Source: Chloroflexi bacterium GWB2_49_20 (lineage in GTDB: Bacteria; Chloroflexota; Anaerolineae; Anaerolineales; Villigracilaceae). Taken from it: a DNA stretch of 64,000 nt. The notes below the pieces were generated by a model. It saw nothing but the letters and a program-made list of their open reading frames with translations, did no database searches and was not told the DNA's origin. How positions within the stretch are numbered: the first letter of the stretch is position 1; each line of letters starts with the position of its first letter. Below are positions 57,720 to 64,000 of this stretch, piece after piece. The translations under genes were made by a program, and so were the position numbers. The stretch spans positions 38,937 through 102,936 of the forward strand of contig MGMF01000020.1 of assembly GCA_001796335.1 (NCBI GenBank), read 5' to 3'.

Positions 57720-58859
57720 ATGGACGCGAAGAAGATACAAGGTGAAACATTTGCACGGATCAAGGTCATCGGTGTGGGTGGCGGCGGTACCAATGCGGTC
57801 AACCGTATGATCGAAGAAGGCATCCAGGGCGTGGATTTCATCGCCGTTAACACGGATGCCCAGGCACTGCTGCTTTCTAAGGCGCAAACACGTGTCCGCA
57901 TTGGCGATAAATTAACCCGCGGGCTTGGCGCTGGGGGCAACCCCGAAGTTGGTCGGAAATCAGCAGAGGAATCGGCTGAAGACCTGTACAATGTTTTGAA
58001 AGGTTCTGATATGGTCTTCATTACAGCCGGATTGGGCGGTGGCACGGGTACCGGAGCAGCCCCGATCGTTGCGCAGGTTGCCCGGGATGTCGGTGCTCTG
58101 ACAATTGGCGTTGTCACCCGCCCATTCAGCTTCGAAGGTGGCAAACGCATGAGCTCAGCTGAAGAAGGTATGGCAAAATTAAAAGAACATGCCGACACCC
58201 TGATAGTCATTCCAAATGACCGCCTGCTGCAAATCGTGGACAAGCGTGTCAGTCTGCAGGACTCATTCAAATTGGCCGATGATGTCCTGCGGCAAGGCAT
58301 CCAGGGCATTTCCGAACTGATCACAGTACCTGGTTTGATCAACCTGGATTTTGCAGATGTGCGCACCATCATGTCTGAAGGTGGAGCTGCCCTGATGGCA
58401 GTTGGCAAGGCTTCCGGTGAAGATCGCGCCCGGGTTGCCGCTGAACAGGCTATTTCCAGCAAACTGCTCGATATAACCATCGATGGCGCACGTGGCGTTC
58501 TGTTCAATGTCACTGGTGGTCCAAACCTGACCCTGTTCGAAGTAAATCAGGCCGCCGCCCTTATCCGCGAGACCTCACACCCGGATGTCAATATGATCTT
58601 CGGTGCCGTGGTTGATCCAGATATGGGTGATGAAATCCGCATCACCGTTATTGCCACCGGTTTCGAGCGCACAGCCATGCCTCGCCGCATTACCACCACC
58701 ACCCGCACGTCCGGAAACACACTGGACGAGCGCCCCGCTTCCAATTATGATGCCGTCAGCGTGAATGTTGCAAAAACCCATTCAACCAGTGAGTTCAAAA
58801 CGCAAACATTCAATACCGACGATCTGGACATTCCGACATTTTTGCGGAATCGCAAATAA
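57720..58859 (+). CDS. ftsZ: Cell division protein FtsZ
   Basis: 379 aa tubulin-like GTPase with the nucleotide loop [12 protein letters not shown] near 19-30, the tubulin signature [12 protein letters not shown] near 101-112 and the T7 synergy loop region NLDFADVR near 203-210. After the core a ~45-residue linker leads to the C-terminal conserved peptide [12 protein letters not shown], the FtsA-binding tail. It builds the Z ring. GGAGGAA lies just before the ATG. It is the last gene of the dcw cluster; a 10-bp stem-loop follows downstream. Confidence 0.98.
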   Translation: MDAKKIQGETFARIKVIGVGGGGTNAVNRMIEEGIQGVDFIAVNTDAQALLLSKAQTRVRIGDKLTRGLGAGGNPEVGRKSAEESAEDLYNVLKGSDMVFITAGLGGGTGTGAAPIVAQVARDVGALTIGVVTRPFSFEGGKRMSSAEEGMAKLKEHADTLIVIPNDRLLQIVDKRVSLQDSFKLADDVLRQGIQGISELITVPGLINLDFADVRTIMSEGGAALMAVGKASGEDRARVAAEQAISSKLLDITIDGARGVLFNVTGGPNLTLFEVNQAAALIRETSHPDVNMIFGAVVDPDMGDEIRITVIATGFERTAMPRRITTTTRTSGNTLDERPASNYDAVSVNVAKTHSTSEFKTQTFNTDDLDIPTFLRNRK

Positions 58860-58929
58860 GCGGAATATTTAGAATCTGGGGCATTACATAATAAGTTTAC
58901 TGGCCTAAAACCGTGGGCGCGGTATTAAA

Positions 58930-58965
58930 CAAGATGGACGGGCGCTCTTGTGTCTGTCCATCTTG
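58930..58965. terminator. Stem-loop between ftsZ and the redoxin gene
   Basis: CAAGATGGAC and GTCCATCTTG form a perfect 10-bp stem with a 16-base loop between two convergent genes. No U-run follows in either direction, so it may terminate weakly or protect the ends of both mRNAs. Confidence 0.5.
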
Positions 58966-58984
58966 CTATTAGATGGGGAAAGTG

Positions 58985-59458
58985 TTAATTTTTCAGGAGC
59001 ATCAGGTCTATCAACCTCAACAGGCTGGCATTATCAGGGATATCACTCATGGAATGCCCGTAATGGACAAATCGCACCACACCTTTTTTATCCACCAGCA
59101 CCTGCGCTGGCATGCGCCCCAATTTAAAAAGATTAATCTTCTGTCCATATAATTTTAAAACGGTATGAGCCGGGTCTGGCAAGCCTGTAAAGGGCAGGCC
59201 ATTCTCCTCCCAGTATTTCCGGAAAGCATCCGCGTTTTCAGGGCCTACCACCAGGATGGTCGTTTCCCGTTTTATAAATTCAGCCTGATCCAGGCGCAAC
59301 TGCGCCAGATGCCCACGGCAAAATGGTCACATAAAGCCGCGGTTGAACACCAGCAGTACGTTCGCCTTTCCCATTTGGTCCGAAAGGCGGATCAACCTGC
59401 CATTGAAATCAGGCAATTGAAAATCTGGCGCAGGGATTTTGAGAGCAATTTGAGCCAT
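58985..59458 (-). CDS. Candidate selenocysteine-containing peroxiredoxin-like protein
   Basis: One frame of 158 codons from ATG 59458 to the stop at 58985, interrupted only by TGA at 59327-59329 (codon 44). The protein before the TGA (IPAPDFQLPDFNGRLIRLSD, then VLLVFNRGFM) and after it (PFCRGHLAQLRLDQAEFI) joins into an AhpC/TSA-type redoxin. In relatives the site reads RGFWCPFCR; here it is RGFM-TGA-PFCR, so TGA sits exactly at the redox-active Cys and would give a U-P-F-C motif. The remaining fold (VVGPENADAF, then MPAQVLVDKKGVVRFVHYG) is intact. A hairpin 17 bases after TGA fits bacterial SECIS rules. A recent nonsense mutation or sequencing error is the alternative. AAGGAAG precedes the ATG. 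Confidence 0.65.
59288..59310 (-). promoter_or_regulatory. Candidate bacterial SECIS hairpin
   Basis: In mRNA sense the stem is AUCU-GGCGC paired with GCGCC-(bulged U)-GGAU, with an AGUU apical loop at 59298-59301. It begins 16 bases after the UGA, and the loop begins 25 bases after it. Known bacterial SECIS elements lie directly downstream of the UGA, with an apical loop about 16-37 bases away and a G among its first two bases, both met here. It lies within the coding frame. Confidence 0.5.
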
Positions 59459-59634
59459 GCTAATCTTCCTTTTCTAACCTTATTCCAACCCGGAAATGAA
59501 TCATTCACAGCTTGCATAAAAGCCTGCGGGTTTTCCTCGTGCAGAACATGCCCGGTATTTTTGATAACAACCAGTTGATTTGCAAAACCCGGAAGAACTG
59601 CCCTAACCCTGAGGGGACCTACGACTGGTAAATA
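59392..59634 (-). pseudogene. Decayed alpha/beta-hydrolase C-terminus
   Basis: A frame open from just after TAA at 59637 encodes VRAVLPGFANQLVVIKNTGH followed by VLHEENPQAF and then AVNDSFPGW. The GH-x-x-HEE-P pattern is the catalytic-His region of alpha/beta hydrolases. No start, lid or nucleophile remains. The homologous part ends near 59478; beyond that the frame continues through the start of the redoxin gene without meaning. It is most likely a remnant left by deletion. Confidence 0.5.
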
Positions 59635-59674
59635 TTAATCCAACCAGGAAGACCCACCCCTACCCGGCGACAGA

Positions 59675-60823
59675 TTAACCATCCCTGACCAATACTTCCA
59701 TGATCTGATCTGCATATATCTGGCTGGCATCATCCATCGTGATAATGCGGATCTTATCCGCTGAACCAATGCCCAGCTTCAATTCCACGGCGCGCGCGAT
59801 CTGTTCCTGCCCAAAAATGCTGCCCCGGGCAGCTTCTCCGGTCATACCAAGCAGACGCAAAGCTGCCAGTCCGAAAACATCCATCGCGATCCGGTCTGTA
59901 CCAGCCAGGATCAGGTTGCCCGGCACTTTTGTGCCGATATCCGGCCCCTGGTCAATGAAGGCTTCCACCCCATCCAGCAGGATGAGCGCCGGGTTGTAAG
60001 CCAGGTTGGTTTCTGCGATCATCAGCCTTTGGTAAGCGGAGTTATGCAGTTCATTCATGTAGTTATATCCACCGGAACCGCGGTACTTACCCACCATGCC
60101 GATGGTGTTCTTGAGTGAGAGAGTGAAATGCCCGCCATAGCGGTGGGGTTTCAGACAACAGGTTTGCACAACTGCACCGGCGTCCAACGCCGGTCGAGCA
60201 AAGGGGAAACCATTCTTCCAGTGACTGCCGGGCGGATTGATCAACTCCCAATCCGATTCGTTGACAAGATCCTCAAATGAAAGCGTATCAAAACCCAACT
60301 CGCTGGCCAGGTCGAATATGCCCAGTTTCTGCATGACATCCCGCGAATGACCCATGCCGCTGCGATCAGCCAGGGTCAATTGTGTAGCCCCCATTCCCTG
60401 AAGGGCCGTCATCAATGTTTTAATTGTAAGTGGGTGGGAGGAGGCTGGAGCCGGATCTGTGCTGTTGAAATTCGGTTTTAAGAGAACTGACTTTCCCTGG
60501 ACGGGATTGATTCCCAGCAGTTCCAGGGCCTGGCGGACGCCTGCCTCGCGGTCGCTGGTTTTCACAAGTGCGATGGTCGCCAAACCTGACTGCCTGACTT
60601 GCGCGGGTGTACTGGTATTTTCAACAGGTTCAGGTGTCAGGCTGGCCTGTTCGGTGGCAGAAGGCGTATTTACCTTTACAGGCGTATCCGTTAGTTGAGG
60701 GGTCTCAAATCGCTGGCAGGCTTTCAGAAATGGAGTTATCAGTAAGGCTCCAGTTGTGGCCAACAGCAGCTTGAGAAAACTCCTGCGGCTGGATTGTTGT
60801 ACCTTTTCCTTCGCAGACATCAT
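59675..60823 (-). CDS. DUF362 domain protein with Tat/lipoprotein signal
   Basis: 382 aa. A twin-arginine motif (SRRSFLK at 12-18) and hydrophobic core are followed by a possible lipobox (LKAC near 33-36), so export in folded form with a lipid anchor is likely. A Thr/Pro-rich linker leads to the DUF362 domain: VLLKPNFNSTDPAPASSHP near 112-130, LADRSGM near 150-156 and the CCLKPHRYGGHFTLSLKN region near 218-235. There are no Fe-S ferredoxin Cys clusters. DUF362 proteins have unknown function; Tat export suggests a cofactor. The start could be 60820. Confidence 0.8.
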   Translation of the reverse strand: MMSAKEKVQQSSRRSFLKLLLATTGALLITPFLKACQRFETPQLTDTPVKVNTPSATEQASLTPEPVENTSTPAQVRQSGLATIALVKTSDREAGVRQALELLGINPVQGKSVLLKPNFNSTDPAPASSHPLTIKTLMTALQGMGATQLTLADRSGMGHSRDVMQKLGIFDLASELGFDTLSFEDLVNESDWELINPPGSHWKNGFPFARPALDAGAVVQTCCLKPHRYGGHFTLSLKNTIGMVGKYRGSGGYNYMNELHNSAYQRLMIAETNLAYNPALILLDGVEAFIDQGPDIGTKVPGNLILAGTDRIAMDVFGLAALRLLGMTGEAARGSIFGQEQIARAVELKLGIGSADKIRIITMDDASQIYADQIMEVLVRDG

Positions 60824-60847
60824 AACCCTGCCTTCCCGTGGATCCCC

Positions 60848-62110
60848 TTACTCTACGTATTCCAATTCAAATTCCCCGATATGTACAGTATCCCCATCCT
60901 GCGCACCCGCTTTTTGCAGAGCTTCGTCCACCCCCAGTGTTTCCATGATCCTCTGGAATCGCCTGACAGCCCCGTCATGTTCCCAGTAGGTCATGGCCGA
61001 GGCGCGTTCAATGCCTGCGCCAATTACCCGCCAGCTTCCATCGATTTCGCGCATCACCTTAAATTCACGCGGATCTTCAGGTTGTCGATACACCGGCAAA
61101 GGAGCGATCTCTTCCAGTACAGGCGCTTGTGCCAGTTTTTGCATGGCGAGCAGCAATAGTTTGTGCACATCCGTACGCGCCAGGGCTGACACTGCAATGG
61201 CATCCACGCCCAGTTTTTTAAATTGTTTCTTGATCCCGGGCCAGCGTTCCTGAACCTCAGGTTGGTCCATTTTATTAAGTGCCACCACCTGCAGTTTTTC
61301 CCCCAGGGCAGGATCAAAAACGGATAGTTCAGCATTGATCTGGTTGAAATCCGCCACAGGATCCACAGAGAGTCCGTCCAGGAGGTGGATCAGAACGCGT
61401 GTGCGTTGAACATGGCGTAAAAAATCATGCCCGAGTCCAATTCCCTGCGAAGCCCCTTCGATCAACCCGGGGATATCAGCCAGGACGACATTGGTGTCTT
61501 CATCCACCGCTGCCACGCCCAGGTTTGGCTCCAGGGTTGTAAAAGGATAGGAGGCGATCTTGGGGGTGGCATTGGTCAAGGCGGTTAACAGCGTGGATTT
61601 TCCGGCATTCGGCACCCCCACAATACCAATATCCGCGATCAATTTAAGTTCCAGGCGCAGGCGTTTTTCCTCACCCGGCTCCCCTTTCTCGGCCGCACGC
61701 GGCGCCTGGTTGGTGGAACTCTTAAAATGAACATTGCCGCGCCCACCGCGCCCACCCTTGCACACAGTCAACTGCTGTCCGGGTTTCGTCAGGTCTCCAA
61801 GGATCTCTCCACTGGCATGATCCATAATTATCGTTCCAGGTGGCACATAGACGATCAGATCCTCCGCGCCCCGCCCGTACATCTTCTGTTTTGCACCCGG
61901 TTTGCCATCCTTGGCAATGTAGCGGGTGGTATGTCGAAAACTGTACAGTGTGTTGAGGGTGGACCTGACTTCCAGGATGACATCCCCGCCCCTGCCGCCA
62001 TCTCCGCCATCCGGTCCACCACGTGGCACGTATTTTTCGCGGCGAAAATGGACTGCGCCATTGCCGCCGTTCCCTGAACGAACATGAATTTCAACTTTAT
62101 CTATAAACAT
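60848..62110 (-). CDS. obgE: GTPase ObgE/CgtA
   Basis: 420 aa with three parts: the glycine-rich Obg fold (1-158; GNGGNGAVHFRREKYVPRGG and GGDGGRGGDV), the GTPase domain with G1 GVPNAGKS near 165-172, switch and G3 DIPGLIEG near 212-219 and G4 NKMD near 281-284, and a C-terminal OCT domain (~340-420). It binds the 50S ribosomal subunit and is involved in ribosome assembly and stress. It is followed by the DUF362 gene, 24 bases downstream. GGAAGA lies before the ATG. Confidence 0.96.
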   Translation of the reverse strand: MFIDKVEIHVRSGNGGNGAVHFRREKYVPRGGPDGGDGGRGGDVILEVRSTLNTLYSFRHTTRYIAKDGKPGAKQKMYGRGAEDLIVYVPPGTIIMDHASGEILGDLTKPGQQLTVCKGGRGGRGNVHFKSSTNQAPRAAEKGEPGEEKRLRLELKLIADIGIVGVPNAGKSTLLTALTNATPKIASYPFTTLEPNLGVAAVDEDTNVVLADIPGLIEGASQGIGLGHDFLRHVQRTRVLIHLLDGLSVDPVADFNQINAELSVFDPALGEKLQVVALNKMDQPEVQERWPGIKKQFKKLGVDAIAVSALARTDVHKLLLLAMQKLAQAPVLEEIAPLPVYRQPEDPREFKVMREIDGSWRVIGAGIERASAMTYWEHDGAVRRFQRIMETLGVDEALQKAGAQDGDTVHIGEFELEYVE

Positions 62111-62122
62111 GCATTCTTCCAG

Positions 62123-62153
62123 TAAAAATCGGGGACGGTCCTCCCGTCCCCGA
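62123..62153 (-). terminator. Intrinsic terminator after the cDPG-synthetase-like gene
   Basis: TCGGGGACGG and CCGTCCCCGA form a perfect 10-bp stem with a 5-base loop (62129-62153), followed by TTTTTA on the minus strand. It separates the upstream gene from obgE. Confidence 0.8.
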
Positions 62154-62167
62154 CCTTTGATTTACAT

Positions 62168-63493
62168 TTATTTTTTGGTACCTAATTTTTCCATTAAAAC
62201 GTCTTCAAGCGTCGGTTGGCCTATTTCCTGTAACTCGTAGCGTACCCGCTGGTATGGCTTGTTAATCTTGAGTACACGTGTCAGATCGATGGGTGTCCCG
62301 ATGATGACCATATCAACATCCGATCTATTAATGGTTTCTTCCAGGTCACGTGTTTGGGCTTCACCATATCCCATGGCCGGCAGGATAGGTCCAGTCTTGG
62401 GATACTTTTTGTAAGTAGCCGCAATGGACTTGACTGCAAAGGGGCGCGGGTCGACAATTTCGGCAGCGCCAAAGCGACGGGCTGCCACATAACCGGCTCC
62501 ATAAGCCATCTCCCCGTGCGTAAGGGTGGGGCCATCCTCGATCACCAGGACACGCTTCCCCTTAATAGCTGCCGGGTCATCAACGAATAACGGAGAGGCT
62601 GCTTCAATAACGACTGCATCGGGGTTCAACCTTCGCAGGTTATCACGCACCGCGAGAACTGCATCCGCATTGGCGGTATCCACCTTGTTGATGACAAACA
62701 CATCCGCGTCGCGCACATTGGTCTCGCCAGGGTAATAGGTGCTCTCATGTCCTGGGCGGTGCGGGTCGGCCACCACGATCTTGAGATCAGACACATAAAA
62801 TGAGAAGTCATTGTTGCCACCATCCCACAGGATGATATCGACTTCTTTTTCAGCCTGACGCAAGATGGCTTCGTAATCCACACCGGCAAAAACCAGCACA
62901 CCATTATCGAGATGCGGTTCGTATTCCTCACGCTCCTCAATGGTACATTCGTGCTTGACCAGGTCGCTGTAATCAGCGTAGCGCTGCACAGCCTGCTTGA
63001 CCAGGTCACCATATGGCATGGGATGACGGATGGCAGCCACCTTGTATCCCATTTCGCGCAACAGAAGGGATACCCGTCGGGTGGTCTGGCTTTTGCCCGA
63101 GCCAGTGCGCACAGCACAGATCGAAACAACCGGTTTGCTGGATTTGAGCTGGGTGGATTTTTCGCCCATCAGGCGAAAGTCCGGGCCAAGCGCATTGACC
63201 AGGCAGGCTTTGTGCATGACTACTTCATGGGGTATATCCGAATACGCGAATATAACTTCATCCACATTTAAATCCTTGATAAGGCGTGGGAGTTCCTCTT
63301 CGGCATGGATCGGGATACCCTTGGGGTAAAGATCACCAGCCAATTCTCTTGGGTAGGTGCGACCTTCTATATCAGGGATCTGTGTAGCAGTGAACGCCAC
63401 AACCTCATAATCCTTGTTACCTCGGAAATAAGTGTTGAAGTTGTGGAAATCGCGCCCTGCGGCGCCCATAATGATGGTACGTTTTGGGGACAT
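62168..63493 (-). CDS. Cyclic 2,3-diphosphoglycerate synthetase-like protein
   Basis: 441 aa. The N-terminal Rossmann-like part (TIIMGAAGRDFHNFNTYFRG near 5-24) is followed by a P-loop-type domain, VRTGSGKSQTTRRVS near 127-141, then a metal/ATP region with WDGGNNDFSFY near 223-233 and VINKVDTAN near 263-271. This is the pattern of the archaeal cDPGS family, which cyclises 2,3-diphosphoglycerate with ATP. Bacterial homologues are widespread and their reaction is mostly untested, so the name should be treated as a family label. AAGGAG lies before the ATG. It follows argS on the same strand. Confidence 0.75.
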   Translation of the reverse strand: MSPKRTIIMGAAGRDFHNFNTYFRGNKDYEVVAFTATQIPDIEGRTYPRELAGDLYPKGIPIHAEEELPRLIKDLNVDEVIFAYSDIPHEVVMHKACLVNALGPDFRLMGEKSTQLKSSKPVVSICAVRTGSGKSQTTRRVSLLLREMGYKVAAIRHPMPYGDLVKQAVQRYADYSDLVKHECTIEEREEYEPHLDNGVLVFAGVDYEAILRQAEKEVDIILWDGGNNDFSFYVSDLKIVVADPHRPGHESTYYPGETNVRDADVFVINKVDTANADAVLAVRDNLRRLNPDAVVIEAASPLFVDDPAAIKGKRVLVIEDGPTLTHGEMAYGAGYVAARRFGAAEIVDPRPFAVKSIAATYKKYPKTGPILPAMGYGEAQTRDLEETINRSDVDMVIIGTPIDLTRVLKINKPYQRVRYELQEIGQPTLEDVLMEKLGTKK

Positions 63494-63535
63494 TCAAGTT
63501 CTCCTTGAGAGTTGAGGTTCGCAGCTTGCGCTACG

Positions 63536-64000
63536 TCACATCGCTTCTGGGGCTGTGATGCCCAATAACAACAATGCATTGGAAATGGTCTGTCGGGCGG
63601 CTGCCACCAGGCGCAGGCGGGCCACCTTGATCTCTTCCGTATCAGACTGCAACACCTGGACAGCATGGTAGAAACTATGAAAAGTATTAGCCAGGTCGTA
63701 AGCGTAGGTTGCCATGACCAATGGTCGATATTCTTCGGCAGCCTGCTGCACAATTGCAGGAAAGCGGGAGATCATTTCAATCAATTGTACTTCATGGTTG
63801 TTGAGTTCATACTCATAACTGGCAGAAGCCGGCATGCCCCCGGCTTTTTTAAGGATACTATTGGCACGCACATACGCGTTCTGAATATAAGGCCCGGTAC
63901 GTCCATCAAAATTCAGAGCTTCGTCTATATCGAAGACAATATCCTTATTATTGTCTACAGAAAGCATGGCATAAGCCAGGGCACCCAATCCAATATGGCG
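63536..64000 (-). CDS. argS: Arginyl-tRNA synthetase, C-terminal part
   Basis: The last 154 codons of a gene entering from the right edge. Visible are the end of the catalytic domain (NFDGRTGPYIQNAYVRANSI, with TGPYIQ-Y-RA as in ArgS) and the helical DALR anticodon-binding domain (AYDLANTFHSFYHAVQVLQS and ending LLLLGITAPEAM), which is diagnostic of ArgS. The catalytic HIGH and KMS-like motifs lie outside the window. It charges tRNA-Arg. The cDPGS-like gene follows 42 bases downstream. Confidence 0.92.
   Translation of the reverse strand, partial: RHIGLGALAYAMLSVDNNKDIVFDIDEALNFDGRTGPYIQNAYVRANSILKKAGGMPASASYEYELNNHEVQLIEMISRFPAIVQQAAEEYRPLVMATYAYDLANTFHSFYHAVQVLQSDTEEIKVARLRLVAAARQTISNALLLLGITAPEAM

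Noticed and set aside
58985..59299. A 104-aa protein starting at TTG 59299 as the complete gene
   Set aside because: It would begin in the middle of the redoxin fold, without the active site, and has no ribosome binding site. The frame continues upstream to a normal ATG with only a TGA between.

Overview
The window reads as ordinary chromosomal DNA from a member of the Chloroflexota, most likely class Anaerolineae. That placement is an inference. It rests on a long division and cell-wall (dcw) cluster, a glycosyltransferase of the TIGR03663/Agl23 type (seen mainly in Chloroflexota and haloarchaea), a lipoprotein with a Thr/Pro-rich linker, and a cyclic-2,3-diphosphoglycerate-synthetase-like GTPase. 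No rRNA, tRNA, CRISPR array, transposase or phage gene was found.

Left part (1-14598): a tight minus-strand operon (AAA+ ATPase, glycerophosphodiesterase, threonine dehydratase-like enzyme, family 3 glycosidase running off the left edge) faces a GT2 glycosyltransferase. Housekeeping genes follow: recJ, tgt, uppP, an M20 peptidase, an isoprenylcysteine-methyltransferase-like membrane protein, an amidase and fhs.

Middle (15093-32546): an AT-rich surface polysaccharide locus. It encodes a large GT39-like membrane protein, two Wzz-like proteins, a Wzx flippase, two Wzy/WaaL-like polymerases or ligases, an FkbM methyltransferase, two GT4 glycosyltransferases, two hexapeptide acyltransferases, a pyruvyltransferase-like enzyme and a WbaP-type initiating transferase. 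This is a Wzx/Wzy-type pathway for a decorated polysaccharide. A (TTCT)8 microsatellite sits just upstream of one acyltransferase. Two decayed gene fragments lie in the intergenic gaps.

Right part (32987-64000): a D-2-hydroxyacid dehydrogenase, an S9 peptidase, the TIGR03663-NHL fusion, a lipoprotein and an RlmI-like methyltransferase come first. The dcw cluster follows: mraZ-rsmH-ftsL-ftsI-murF-mraY-murD-ftsW-murG-(CvpA-like)-murC-(64-aa orphan)-murB-ddl-ftsQ-ftsA-ftsZ. It is preceded by a three-box MraZ operator and lacks murE. A convergent minus-strand group closes the window: a redoxin, a Tat-signal DUF362 protein, obgE, a cDPG-synthetase-like gene and partial argS.

The most interesting item is the redoxin at 58985-59458. 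It reads as one 157-codon frame broken only by a TGA exactly where the peroxidatic cysteine of RG-F/W-C-P-F-C redoxins should be, and a bacterial-SECIS-like hairpin follows. It is a candidate selenoprotein. A recurring promoter style (extended -10, TGnTATAAT, with little -35) and two probable leaderless genes are also noted.
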